DNA of 64,000 nucleotides from Dehalococcoidales bacterium (GTDB lineage: Bacteria; Chloroflexota; Dehalococcoidia; Dehalococcoidales; UBA2162): positions 60,929 to 124,928 of the forward strand of contig JAFGCW010000013.1 of NCBI GenBank assembly GCA_016932435.1, in the 5' to 3' direction. How positions within the stretch are numbered: the first letter of the stretch is position 1; every line of letters begins with the position of its first letter. This document shows, in pieces, positions 29,052-38,179 of this stretch. Under the pieces are notes generated by a model. It worked only from the letters and a program-made list of their open reading frames with translations. It was not told the DNA's origin and searched no databases. Both the position numbers and the translations under genes were made by a program.

Positions 29052-30440
29052 TTACTGTCCTAACAGTTCGGTAAGTTCGGTGATATCCTTGATGTTTTCA
29101 AAATCCGCTACCATATCCTTTATTCGGGATATCGCCGGTTCCTTATAGCTGCCGTAAGCTGCGCATTTCCTGAACTTGGCTTCCAGTTCTTCGGGCGACT
29201 GCGGATTCTGCGGCTCGCCCTTGGGATGTTCTACTTTCTGGCTGTAAACATTACCGTCCTTCATTTTCACGATTAATTCCTGGTAGCCGAACGGCCCGAC
29301 AGCATCCTCTCTCTTGATGACGTTGAATTTCGTCTTACTCATCAATTCCATGGTATCCGGATCCCCGACTGTTTCATCCTTGAAAAACTCGAACTCCATT
29401 TCGCCGTGGATCAATGCCCGGCACATGCAGTACCCAAGGTTGAATCGTCCCTGCACCCCGGTCTTGGGAAGCGGCGGAGAGTCGTGCCCCATGCCGAACG
29501 GCGAACGAAACTCAATCGACTCTATCTGCTTCCAGTCTACATCGGTCTGTTGTCTGATAAGCTGGGCGGCGTAGACGCCGAAGTGGGAGATATGGGCGCA
29601 GGGGTAGTACTTGAACATCAGTCCCGGCACAATGAGAGCCCACGGGTTGCCGAGAGCCTCCAGTTTCTCCTTCTGGTCTTCTTCCGTGATTGGTACTTCG
29701 GGTTTGTCGGAAAACGCGTTATAGAAACCGCCCCGTCCCTCGATGACATCGGGGCCGGTAGCGTCATATCCTTTCATGGCAAGGGTTACTGCTTCGATAG
29801 CGTTCCTTGCGCCGACGCCGCCGTGAACATGCCCTGCAAACGAACCGAAGTTGCGTATCAGGCTGCATGCCATGGTGGAGGCTACCCCCAGGGCATTTAT
29901 CATCTGCTGCTCGTTAAGCCTGAACATCTTGGACAGACCGATGGTGCCGCCAATGACTCCGAGTGTTCCGGTCCATTCCCAGCCGCGACTCCCGGCACCG
30001 CCGGTTTTTATCAGGAACAGGCCCGTTTTACCGAAGGCTTCGACACCGAGGCAGTACGCCGTTATCAGGTCCTTTCCCGACATGTGGTTTTTTTCGCCGA
30101 CCGTCAGCAGTCCCGAGAACGTTCCGGCGGTGGGGTGCGCCAGTCCGGCAGCGGGATAATCAAGGCAGTCATCATAGTCCTGGGTATGGGCTGAGGTACC
30201 GTTTGCCAGGGCGGCCAGGGCAGCGCTTGCCTTGAACCTTGCGCCGATGACCGTTGCTTCAGGCGGTGACTGTGCTTCCCTGACCATCTCGATCATCATC
30301 TGGCCGGATGGTTCCTGGCTGCCGGACATCGTCACTGCCAGGTTGTCCAGTATGGCGTCTTTCGCCGCCTTGATTACTTCCTGCGGAATATCTTCGTAAT
30401 TCGTATTTATAATGAACTTGCATAACCCTTCAGTAAACAT
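29052..30440 (-). CDS. MmgE/PrpD family protein
   Basis: A 462-residue MmgE/PrpD protein, first of the tandem pair. It has DIPQEVIKAAKDAILDNLAVTMSG at the N-terminus, HTQDYDDCLDYPAAGLAHPTAGTF near residues 80-103 (a DxxD-like turn seen in the family), and FKYYPCAHISHFGVYAAQLI near 274 matching the equivalent segment of the neighbour. It diverges from the AT-rich toxin/antitoxin-like island. The pair may form a heteromer or act on successive substrates; this is speculative. Confidence 0.88.
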   Translation of the reverse strand: MFTEGLCKFIINTNYEDIPQEVIKAAKDAILDNLAVTMSGSQEPSGQMMIEMVREAQSPPEATVIGARFKASAALAALANGTSAHTQDYDDCLDYPAAGLAHPTAGTFSGLLTVGEKNHMSGKDLITAYCLGVEAFGKTGLFLIKTGGAGSRGWEWTGTLGVIGGTIGLSKMFRLNEQQMINALGVASTMACSLIRNFGSFAGHVHGGVGARNAIEAVTLAMKGYDATGPDVIEGRGGFYNAFSDKPEVPITEEDQKEKLEALGNPWALIVPGLMFKYYPCAHISHFGVYAAQLIRQQTDVDWKQIESIEFRSPFGMGHDSPPLPKTGVQGRFNLGYCMCRALIHGEMEFEFFKDETVGDPDTMELMSKTKFNVIKREDAVGPFGYQELIVKMKDGNVYSQKVEHPKGEPQNPQSPEELEAKFRKCAAYGSYKEPAISRIKDMVADFENIKDITELTELLGQ

Positions 30441-30605
30441 ACTCTTTCTCCTCTTACATTTTGCATTTTCTAAAATAGTAAACCTATTAATAATGAATGT
30501 TCAAGTACTAGTTTGGATTATCTTGAGAGGAATGATATTGAACTCTTGTTTTCTTATTCTTATGTGACTTATAATCATATTTACACTCTCCGCGACTATT
30601 CATAT

Positions 30606-30637
30606 AGAATCATATAATAATTTAATTATATGATTCT
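30606..30637 (+). promoter_or_regulatory. 13-bp inverted repeat upstream of the TA-like island
   Basis: Perfect 13-bp arms AGAATCATATAAT (30606-30618) and their complement (30625-30637) with a six-base centre. The right arm runs into a TTGACA at 30637-30642, about 40 bases before the first gene. This fits an operator bound by the XRE-type protein of the same island. Confidence 0.6.
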
Positions 30638-30675
30638 TGACATCTATATTGACTATATAAGAAAATAATGATAAT

Positions 30676-31068
30676 ATGGGTACAGAATATACATTCTACG
30701 ATTATATTGATGCTGATGGCAATGGAAGCAATGCGATTAACAATTGGCTTCATACCGATGGTAAAGATTCAAAAGCATTTTTTGATCAAGTAATTCTTCA
30801 CTTAGAAGCGTCTCCTCCACCTTGGATGTCAAAATATACCAAAATGATGCATGATGACTGGAAAGGATTTATTGAAGTACGGAAAACAGGCAGCATTCAA
30901 TATAGATTGATTGGTAAAATGATTGGTAGAAATATATATCTAGTTGCTTGTGCAATTCATAAAGACCAATATTTCTATACTACGGTCTCTGCGAGACTCG
31001 CCATAGAAAGAGTGAAACAAATGGTTGTAAATCCTAGTAAATATAGGAGATATCATGACTATAGATAA
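30676..31068 (+). CDS. RelE/HigB-like toxin candidate
   Basis: A 130-residue basic protein. The central part has AFFDQVILHLE, then a KGFIEVRKTGSIQYRLIGKMIGRNIYLVACAIHK beta-hairpin region and a final helix ERVKQMVVNPSKYRRYHDY. This strand-rich layout ending in a basic helix resembles the RelE/HigB mRNA-interferase superfamily (phage Gp49-like branch). Its stop overlaps the start of an XRE-type gene by 14 bases, the toxin-first order of HigBA pairs. Base composition is clearly more AT-rich than the surroundings, suggesting transfer. Toxicity is inferred. Confidence 0.6.
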   Translation: MGTEYTFYDYIDADGNGSNAINNWLHTDGKDSKAFFDQVILHLEASPPPWMSKYTKMMHDDWKGFIEVRKTGSIQYRLIGKMIGRNIYLVACAIHKDQYFYTTVSARLAIERVKQMVVNPSKYRRYHDYR

Positions 31069-31564
31069 CAGATATGATCAAATGTGGGGAAGTTTACAGG
31101 ATCCAGAATACCGTAAACAGTTAATTGACGAACATATTAACGTTGGCATCGCATTCCAGATTAACGGAATTAGACAACGACAAAAACTCACACAAAAAGA
31201 TCTCGCTCAATTATTAGGAGACATTAAAAAGCAACCATTGATATCCTCTTGGGAAAATCCAAACTATGGAAGATATACATTAAACACGCTAAAGGACTTG
31301 GCAAAAGCGCTTGATGTAGGATTGTTGGTACGCTTTGTCCCTTTCAGTAAAATGATTGATTGGACTGTAAATTTAACTGAAGAAGCAATTGCACCTGCTA
31401 GTTTTACAGAGGAACAATCCGGTATTAGTTATTTCAATCAAGTATCAAGAATGCTTGATAAATCCCTAGAAAATGTCTATATTACCGATGCCAACGAAAT
31501 TACTGAATCTAAAGATAACAATAATTTGTTATCCGTGAGTACCTCAGAAGGAGGAACAATCTAA
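31055..31564 (+). CDS. XRE-family HTH protein, antitoxin candidate
   Basis: A 169-residue protein whose helix-turn-helix (about 37-85) reads INGIRQRQKLTQKDLAQLLG, then QPLISSWENPNYGRYTLNTLKDLAKALDVGLLVRF, typical of XRE/HigA. The C-terminal ~80 residues are acidic and probably disordered, consistent with a toxin-neutralising tail. It overlaps the upstream toxin candidate and its stop overlaps the next start (TAATG). A GGAGA site precedes ATG 31055. It probably binds the 13-bp inverted repeat at 30606-30637. Confidence 0.8.
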   Translation: MTIDNRYDQMWGSLQDPEYRKQLIDEHINVGIAFQINGIRQRQKLTQKDLAQLLGDIKKQPLISSWENPNYGRYTLNTLKDLAKALDVGLLVRFVPFSKMIDWTVNLTEEAIAPASFTEEQSGISYFNQVSRMLDKSLENVYITDANEITESKDNNNLLSVSTSEGGTI

Positions 31565-31992
31565 TGGTAAAGGTTGAATTACAGCGACGGCTTGCTGAAG
31601 AATACAGGTATGCTGCTAACAAAATCAGTGAATCAAAGGATCCGAATAGAATCTTATATTATTTTAGTATTTATTATGGAGAAGCCCAACGTGTGCTAAA
31701 CTTCCAATGGGATGCAGATTTGGCACTAATACATATGGCGACACATTATATTTATAATAACGCCCGTGCATTAATACAGAGCCCAAATGCATCTATTATT
31801 CCTTTTAATGCCAAAGTTTTTTTTGATGGATTAGCACAAATTGCTTCTGACTTTGCTGAATATTACGAAACGGGAAAAGATAATATAAATGAATTACATG
31901 ATATACTCGGACGTATTGCCAAAATTGGTTATACTACAACGGGTAACGGCGCCTATTTATTTGAGAGAGGTATCATCAATCTTGATGAATAG
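31564..31992 (+). CDS. Unknown protein, third gene of the AT-rich island
   Basis: A 142-residue helical protein with no family I recognise. Notable features are a basic N-terminus, a Tyr-rich stretch (ILYYFSIYYGEAQRVL), an LIHMATHYIYNNARAL helix, and an acidic C-terminal half. It is translationally coupled to the XRE gene (start overlaps stop) and shares the low GC content of the island, so the three form one unit. It could be a modulator of the toxin/antitoxin pair or a passenger gene. Confidence 0.65.
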   Translation: MVKVELQRRLAEEYRYAANKISESKDPNRILYYFSIYYGEAQRVLNFQWDADLALIHMATHYIYNNARALIQSPNASIIPFNAKVFFDGLAQIASDFAEYYETGKDNINELHDILGRIAKIGYTTTGNGAYLFERGIINLDE

Positions 31993-32019
31993 GGTCAACT
32001 TTTCAGTCCGAATTATATC

Positions 32020-33795
32020 CTAATCCCCCATTGCCGCCTTCATTTCGCTGTCTATCCAGAAGTACATGAGGTATTCGTCGATGTTGTCATTACCCCCGCC
32101 GCCGACAGCCCCGTAGTAATTCTGGAGCCAGGGCCACCACACTACGAATGAATGAGGAGTTGGTAGATAAATCGGCACTGCCAGTTCGATCTGGTAGGGA
32201 CCGATCTCCTTCAGTATCCGGGCAACTTCGGTATCATCGATACCCCTGTACCGGGAGATACTCATATAGGCTTCCTGGATGCGGGAATCCCTTACCCGGC
32301 TGTAATTACTAAAACCTCCCTCTATCATGGACATCATCGCCTGGGGGGTGAGAAGAGAGTCAGGAGCATACACCACCGACTGTGAGGTTGCTCCCAGCCA
32401 CTCCGTCAGATAGGCTATTTCCATGTCGATGTTGATCTCTCTGAGGTATTCCTTGATTATCGAGAGGAAATCTGTATGCTGAGCAGCGGCATACAGGGTA
32501 AAGTTAATACCGTTCGGGTAGCCGGCATCGATCACCATCTGCCTGGCTCTCTCTACGTCAGTACCGAACAGGTTCCGGACTATCTGGGACTGCTCTTCAA
32601 GGGAAGTAAATATCCTGTCGAATACAGGCAGATCAGGATACGGCCAGGTCAGGAGTTCTGCATGGCCGTTATAGTAATCGACCACCAGTTCCTGCTGGTT
32701 AACCGCCATGTTCATCGCCTGACGAATCCTGATATCTCTGAAAGGAAGGGATTCATCATCAATACGCGGCCATATCATAAAGACAGATTTACCCGCATAT
32801 TCCTTCACTTCCAGTTGCGGGTGTTTACTCAGCAAAAAATCGGCTTCATCCCAGTCGGTGATCGTCATCGAGACAGTAGACGCGGTATCTATCTGTCCGG
32901 TTCTAAACGCAGCCTGTTGTTGTTCCATATTGAAAAGAATCACCTCTTTCACACCATCTGCATATGGTAACCGGTTCTCGGGATGAAGAGGATCCGTCTG
33001 CCAGTAATCAGGATTTCTGACATATTCGATCTGTCTGTTCACGGCATAGTTCCCTATCATAAAGGGCCCCGTCCCGATAAACTGCTGCCAGTCTGTGAGA
33101 GGTTCGCCGCCGTTCGCTTCTACCGCATCGGGGCACAGCATCCATAAATGGTCGCCGATAACAGACGCCATGACGCCCTGCCATGTCATATTAACCGTGA
33201 CTTCAACCGTATACCTGTCAGGAGCCTGAACCTCAAGCGGGGCCATTCCTGTTTTGGTGTACTGCGCATAATTAATAGAATCCGGGGAAGAGAAATGCCT
33301 GTTTATATTCCAGGCAACATCTTCCGCGGTCAGTTCCCTGCCGTTTGCCGGCTCCTTATTCCACCAGTGAACTCCCTGGCGGATATGATAGATGATAGTC
33401 TCGTTATCAGGCATTTCCCAGCTTTCCGCCAGTCTTCCTGTCAGTGTATCCGTGAAACCGCCATAACCACTCGTCCAGTCATTCTCATTCGTACCGGCCG
33501 GGCCTTTTGCCCAGTCTCCACCAAGCAGTTCTTCGCCCATCATTGCGATAATGGTCATATCCGAGGGAGCCGGATTTGCGTAATCCCAGGTATACCAGTT
33601 AGCAATACGCAGCCTGTTGTGTATTCCGCCATATTTAGGCAGGGTCGGATCATTAAAATCGGCATAATCGATGTCTGCTATCTCACCTGTGTCCGAATCC
33701 TTATAGAGCCACGATGACAGCGCCGGTGATGCCAGTAACAGTATCCCCAGTAAAACCCCAGCGGTGAATATAATGTACCAGTAAACCCTTTTCAC
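32020..33795 (-). CDS. ABC transporter family-5 solute-binding protein
   Basis: A 591-residue exported protein of the SBP_bac_5 family, related to the product of 25733-27538. Both share a GGDW-KGPxGTN-DW-GYxG block, a WW/FQNKEPANGRELTAEDV region, and IRIRQAMNMAVNQQELVVDYYNGHA. The N-terminal hydrophobic segment (6-30) ends ASPALSS without a lipobox cysteine, so it is secreted or stays membrane-anchored. The start is GTG at 33795 with GGAG upstream. No transporter permease lies nearby, and the ligand is unknown. Confidence 0.88.
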   Translation of the reverse strand: MKRVYWYIIFTAGVLLGILLLASPALSSWLYKDSDTGEIADIDYADFNDPTLPKYGGIHNRLRIANWYTWDYANPAPSDMTIIAMMGEELLGGDWAKGPAGTNENDWTSGYGGFTDTLTGRLAESWEMPDNETIIYHIRQGVHWWNKEPANGRELTAEDVAWNINRHFSSPDSINYAQYTKTGMAPLEVQAPDRYTVEVTVNMTWQGVMASVIGDHLWMLCPDAVEANGGEPLTDWQQFIGTGPFMIGNYAVNRQIEYVRNPDYWQTDPLHPENRLPYADGVKEVILFNMEQQQAAFRTGQIDTASTVSMTITDWDEADFLLSKHPQLEVKEYAGKSVFMIWPRIDDESLPFRDIRIRQAMNMAVNQQELVVDYYNGHAELLTWPYPDLPVFDRIFTSLEEQSQIVRNLFGTDVERARQMVIDAGYPNGINFTLYAAAQHTDFLSIIKEYLREINIDMEIAYLTEWLGATSQSVVYAPDSLLTPQAMMSMIEGGFSNYSRVRDSRIQEAYMSISRYRGIDDTEVARILKEIGPYQIELAVPIYLPTPHSFVVWWPWLQNYYGAVGGGGNDNIDEYLMYFWIDSEMKAAMGD

Positions 33796-34003
33796 GCCAT
33801 ATTATCTCCATTGATTACCGCTCAAAATCGAGCCCCATGCTATCACCAGCTAATCTCAAATGTCAATACTTGAAGTATTTATTGGTCTTCAGGACCACTC
33901 ATCTGTGCTGTCGATGATCGGGTCAGGTGAAAGATACTGCACTACCTCCACCCGAATTATTGAATTGTGTGTTGAATTCAACGTATTCGTCGCGGCTTTT
34001 CTT

Positions 34004-35761
34004 CTACATCCGTTTGATCAATTGGGGTACCAATTTTAGTTTTTTCAGGATAGGCGCCGAAGTTCCCCATGCCCTTGTCATTGCTTCAGCTCTCGCGTCA
34101 AAAGATGGAGCTTCATCAGCATCTATCAGCACATCAACAACCGTTGGTCGTTTTTTTTCGAGAGCTTCTTTGACTACAGTTTCCACTTCATCCGGTCTTG
34201 TAATTCTTAATCCCACCGCTCCCATCGCCTCTGCAAATTTCACGAAATCAGGATTAATGAATTCACTGGATACTCTTCTTCCCCCGAACATCAGGTTCTG
34301 CAAATCGGATATCATAGCAAGCGATTGATTATTCAATACAAACCATATAACCGGGATATTGTAATTAACCGCCGTAGCAACCTCCATCCCCTGCATCTGG
34401 AAATCACCATCTCCACATACGCATATTACTCGCCTGTCAGTAGCAGCTATCTGGCCGCCTATTGAGGCTGAAACACCATATCCCATTGATGCCAGGCTGG
34501 AGCATATAAAGAAGGTATTCGACATTTTTGAAAGGAAAAAGTTCTCAAGCCAGGGTAATGTATTCCCAATATCACCAAATACGATGGTATCATCCGCCAG
34601 AGAATCTCTCAGCAATTTCATAAACCGTTGAGGTTTAAGTGGTACCGCATCGGAAAGCATTTTAGGATCAGCAAAGTACTCCCTTTGTTCCTTCATTTTC
34701 TTAAGATTTGAAGTATCAGTTAACCTTGTAGAAGGATTCTTCCTCTTTACAGCTTCCAGAATCTGGTGGAGTATTATATCCGCGTCACCCATCAGCCCTA
34801 CGGTTGCAGGGTAATTTTTTCCAAGTTCCCAGGCATCAATATCGATCTGGATAAGAGCTTCTGAAGGCTGGAATCGAGAATCCCAGGCATGACTGGTAAA
34901 CTCACTGAAACTTGTACCCACGGCTATCAGTACATCTATCCCATCACGAAGATATTTGTTGGCAATATTTGTACCGTATAACCCGACGCATCCCAGGCTC
35001 AATTCATGATCTTCAGGGATAATCCCTTTTGCTCTAAGAGTTGTAGCAACCGGGATACCTAGCATTTCAGCCAGAGACAATATTTCCGTACAGGCGTTCA
35101 ATGCTCCCGCACCCGCCAGAATCGCCGGCTTCTTCGCAGAAAGAATCAGATCCGATACTTTGTTTACGTCTTCAAAAATTGCGGCAGTAGGTACTCTTTT
35201 TATCTTTCTGTTCAATTCATCCTGGGTAATATCGATTTCTCCTGCGAAAACGTTTGCCATCACATCCAAGTGAACTGGACCGGAGCGGCCATTGATGGCC
35301 AGCCTGTAAGCGTTCTGTATGTTTTCTCTTACTTTATCAATACTGGTGATTCGCTCGGAATATTTCGTCATCCCGTCGAAGAGTTCTACATGATCCACAG
35401 TTCTACCAACCCCAGTTGATTCCTGAAGACCTCCCTTACCTATAGCACTACTCCCAACCTGCGCCGTAATGACAAGCACCGGGATAGAATCCATATATGC
35501 AGAAGCAATTCCTGTAACAAGATTTGTTGCTCCTGGACCTACCGTGCCTGTACAGACACCCAATTTGTGACTTACCTGAGCGTAGCCAGTAGCCATAAAA
35601 GAAGCACCACTTTCATGTTTTGTTAATATTGGAGTTATTTCGTCGCTATAGTATATGGAGTCGTAGAATTTACACAGATGCCCTCCAGGAACGCCGAATA
35701 CATACCGAGTATCATTAGTTTCCAGTATTTTGACAATAATATCCGAACCAGCCAGTTTCAT
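34004..35761 (-). CDS. Thiamine pyrophosphate-dependent enzyme (acetolactate synthase-like)
   Basis: A 585-residue three-domain TPP enzyme. The Pyr domain starts GSDIIVKILETNDTRYVFGVPGGHL, with the catalytic glutamate in TKHESGASFMATGYA near residue 50. The central domain is about 190-330. The PP domain has the Mg/TPP motif CGDGDFQMQGMEVATAVNYNIPVIWFVLNN near 449-478. No regulatory-subunit (IlvN) gene is adjacent, and the surroundings are not branched-chain amino acid genes. Alternatives include oxalyl-CoA decarboxylase-like, sulfoacetaldehyde or benzoylformate-type activities, so the name is kept general. An extra C-terminal ~25 residues is basic. Confidence 0.85.
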   Translation of the reverse strand: MKLAGSDIIVKILETNDTRYVFGVPGGHLCKFYDSIYYSDEITPILTKHESGASFMATGYAQVSHKLGVCTGTVGPGATNLVTGIASAYMDSIPVLVITAQVGSSAIGKGGLQESTGVGRTVDHVELFDGMTKYSERITSIDKVRENIQNAYRLAINGRSGPVHLDVMANVFAGEIDITQDELNRKIKRVPTAAIFEDVNKVSDLILSAKKPAILAGAGALNACTEILSLAEMLGIPVATTLRAKGIIPEDHELSLGCVGLYGTNIANKYLRDGIDVLIAVGTSFSEFTSHAWDSRFQPSEALIQIDIDAWELGKNYPATVGLMGDADIILHQILEAVKRKNPSTRLTDTSNLKKMKEQREYFADPKMLSDAVPLKPQRFMKLLRDSLADDTIVFGDIGNTLPWLENFFLSKMSNTFFICSSLASMGYGVSASIGGQIAATDRRVICVCGDGDFQMQGMEVATAVNYNIPVIWFVLNNQSLAMISDLQNLMFGGRRVSSEFINPDFVKFAEAMGAVGLRITRPDEVETVVKEALEKKRPTVVDVLIDADEAPSFDARAEAMTRAWGTSAPILKKLKLVPQLIKRM

Positions 35762-35909
35762 GTTTATTACCTCCCATTATAGGGTACTATAAGTTCTAAT
35801 TGTTACAGATATTCTGGTAATATTCAACAACAAATGGATATACTTAGAATCGGATAGTTTAGTGAAACAGAACATTACGATTGGTCGAAATAAAAGCAGC
35901 AAAACCGAA

Positions 35910-37307
35910 CTAGCTTCTGAGGAACTTGTCCATATCGGCGGCGGCGCGTTTGCCGGCGCCCATGGCGCTGATAACGGTAGCCGAACCGGTGACGATATCA
36001 CCGCCAGCCCAGACCCTGTCCTTGACCGTCTTGCCGGTCTCTTCATCGGCTATTACCGTGCCCCGGTTTGTGGTGTCCAGCCCCTTCGTGGTACTGGCGA
36101 TTAGCGGATTGGGTGAGGTGCCGAGGGCAATCACCGCGACATCTACGTCCAGGATAAACTCGCTCCCCTCTTTGACAATCGGACGGCGTCGTCCGCTGTC
36201 ATCCGGTTCGCCGAGTTCCATCTGGTAGCACTCCACCGATACGAGCTGGTTTTTATCGTCGCCGATGAACTGCTTGGGGTTTGTCAGCAGCCTGAAGTCG
36301 ATGCCTTCTTCCATGGCGTTTTCCACTTCCTCGCGCCGCGCCGGCATCTCTTCTTCTGACCTCCTGTAGATTATGTAAACTTTCTCGGAACCCAGCCTGA
36401 GAGCACACCTGGCTGAGTCCATCGCCACGTTGCCACCGCCAACAACGGCCACCCTTCTACCGAGTTTGACCGGTGTGTCATACTCGGGGAACATATAGGC
36501 CTTCATCAGGTTGACACGGGTGAGGTATTCATTTGCCGAATAAATTCCGTTCAGGTTCTCGCCGGGCACATTCATGAACATGGGCAGTCCGGCGCCGGTG
36601 CCGAGGAACACGGCCTCGTAGCCATCCCCGAGCAGTTCGTCTATCGTCGATATCCTGCCGACGACCGAGTCCAGTTTGAGTTCCACTCCCAGCGATTTCA
36701 CAAAATCGACTTCCTTCTGCACAATCGCCTTGGGCAACCTGAATTCGGGAATACCATACATCAGCACACCACCGGCGACATGAAGCGCTTCGAACATGGT
36801 GACGCTGTGCCCGTACCTGGCAAGATCGGCCGCAGCCGTCAGTCCGGCTGGTCCGGTCCCGACCACCGCTACCTTCTTACCTGTCGATGGTGGTAGTTCC
36901 GGTTTCTTTTCCTCGTCGCTCATGTTCAGGCGTTCCCAGTCGGCGACATAGCGTTCGAGTCGGCCAATAGCTATCGGAGCACCCATCCTGTTGAGCGTAC
37001 AGACGGATTCGCACTGTGATTCCTGCGGGCATACCCTGCCGCAGACACCCGGCAGAGCGTTCTTGCTTTTAAGTATCCTGACCGCTTCCGGCATATTGCC
37101 TTCACGCATCGCCAGTATGAAATCGGGAATGTCCACGTTGACCGGGCATCCCTCGACGCAGTTTCGTTTCTTACACTGTATACAGCGATCAGCCTCGGCC
37201 TGCGCCTGTTCGGGACTGTACCCAAGCGCCACCTCGCGGTAGTTCTTCGCCCTTACTTCCGGCTCCTGCCTCGGCATCTCCTCGCGGTTCAGATTTACTT
37301 TTGCCAT
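35910..37307 (-). CDS. nfnB: NfnB-like (GltA/GltD-type) FAD/FeS oxidoreductase
   Basis: A 465-residue member of the glutamate-synthase small-subunit family. The N-terminal double 4Fe-4S domain has CIQCKKRNCVEGCPVNVDIP and CGRVCPQESQCESVC (about 42-105). The FAD site is VVGTGPAGLTAAADLARYG near 146, the NADPH site VVGGGNVAMDSARCALRLG near 289, and WAGGDIVTGSATVISAMGAGK closes the FAD domain. Together with the upstream NfnA-like gene it matches NfnAB, the flavin-bifurcating NADH-dependent ferredoxin:NADP oxidoreductase (established family knowledge). It is the last gene of the five-gene minus-strand operon. Confidence 0.88.
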   Translation of the reverse strand: MAKVNLNREEMPRQEPEVRAKNYREVALGYSPEQAQAEADRCIQCKKRNCVEGCPVNVDIPDFILAMREGNMPEAVRILKSKNALPGVCGRVCPQESQCESVCTLNRMGAPIAIGRLERYVADWERLNMSDEEKKPELPPSTGKKVAVVGTGPAGLTAAADLARYGHSVTMFEALHVAGGVLMYGIPEFRLPKAIVQKEVDFVKSLGVELKLDSVVGRISTIDELLGDGYEAVFLGTGAGLPMFMNVPGENLNGIYSANEYLTRVNLMKAYMFPEYDTPVKLGRRVAVVGGGNVAMDSARCALRLGSEKVYIIYRRSEEEMPARREEVENAMEEGIDFRLLTNPKQFIGDDKNQLVSVECYQMELGEPDDSGRRRPIVKEGSEFILDVDVAVIALGTSPNPLIASTTKGLDTTNRGTVIADEETGKTVKDRVWAGGDIVTGSATVISAMGAGKRAAADMDKFLRS

Positions 37308-37319
37308 ATGTTTATCCCG

Positions 37320-38159
37320 TTACACCTTCGTCCAGTTCGTGCATTCGAACATCTGCAGTGATTCTACTTCTTCGGACAGGTATTGTACCTGCCTTGCCAC
37401 CAGCAGGTCCCACTCAACCTCGTGTGCATCGAACTCCGGTCCGTCGACACAGGCGAACTTGGTCGTGCCGCCGACTTCAACACGGCAGCAGCCGCACATC
37501 CCGGTCCCATCTACCATTATCGGGCTGAGGTGAACGATAGTCTTTATCCCCAGGTCTCTGGTCGCTTCGGCAACATTCCTCATCATGAAGGTACAACCTA
37601 TCGCAATAACCAGGTCGGGTTTTTCACTGCCCTTTATATATTTATCTATCTTCTGAGAAATCCATTCCTGGTAGGAATCGGAATCATCGCCCGTGACCGT
37701 TACCAGTTCGTCGCAGGCTTCTTCGAGCTTGTCCTGCCAGTAAAGCAGTCTGTTGCTCCTGCCCTCGATAATGGATATAACCTTGTTGCCGGCTGCTTTC
37801 ATCGCTTTGGCGATAGGCGTGATGCCGCCGATGCCGTAACAGCCGCCGATGCAAAGAACAGTCCCTACTTTTTCGATCTCCGTCGGTATTCCGAGAGGTC
37901 CGGTAAAGTTCTCAATGTAGTCGCCTGTTTTCAGCGACGCCATCTTTCCCGTCGTAGTACCCACTTCCATAAATATAACGGTGATGCTGCCTTCTTCGGG
38001 GTCGGCTTCGGCGATGGTCATCGGAATACGTTCGCCGTATTCATCAACTCTTATGATAACGAACTGGCCCGGAAGCGCTTTTTTCGCAATTTCAGGCGCT
38101 TCTATCTTCACTACCTGAAGATTCGGTACCAGGTTTTCTTTCAACAGAATCTTAAACAA
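37320..38159 (-). CDS. nfnA: NfnA-like ferredoxin-NADP reductase subunit
   Basis: A 279-residue protein of the sulfide dehydrogenase/dihydroorotate dehydrogenase electron-transfer family. An FAD-binding barrel (about 1-95) with ALPGQFVIIRVDEYGERIPMTIA precedes an NAD-binding half with VLCIGGCYGIGGITPIAKAM near 101. The C-terminal region carries the 2Fe-2S ligand cysteines in GTGMCGCCRVEVGG and FACVDGPEFDAHEV. In NfnAB this subunit binds NADH and passes one electron on to the partner. It ends 12 bases before nfnB, consistent with a co-translated pair. Orientation and partners support Nfn rather than PyrK. Confidence 0.88.
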   Translation of the reverse strand: MFKILLKENLVPNLQVVKIEAPEIAKKALPGQFVIIRVDEYGERIPMTIAEADPEEGSITVIFMEVGTTTGKMASLKTGDYIENFTGPLGIPTEIEKVGTVLCIGGCYGIGGITPIAKAMKAAGNKVISIIEGRSNRLLYWQDKLEEACDELVTVTGDDSDSYQEWISQKIDKYIKGSEKPDLVIAIGCTFMMRNVAEATRDLGIKTIVHLSPIMVDGTGMCGCCRVEVGGTTKFACVDGPEFDAHEVEWDLLVARQVQYLSEEVESLQMFECTNWTKV

Positions 38160-38179
38160 TTAATCCACCCCTGAGTCCT

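Noticed and set aside
27641..30440. Propionate (2-methylcitrate) cycle genes
   Set aside because: The genes are MmgE/PrpD family, but no methylcitrate synthase or methylisocitrate lyase is in the window, and many MmgE/PrpD proteins have other activities.
34004..35761. Confident call as acetolactate synthase (ilvB)
   Set aside because: The fold fits, but no small regulatory subunit or branched-chain amino acid genes are near, so the substrate stays open.
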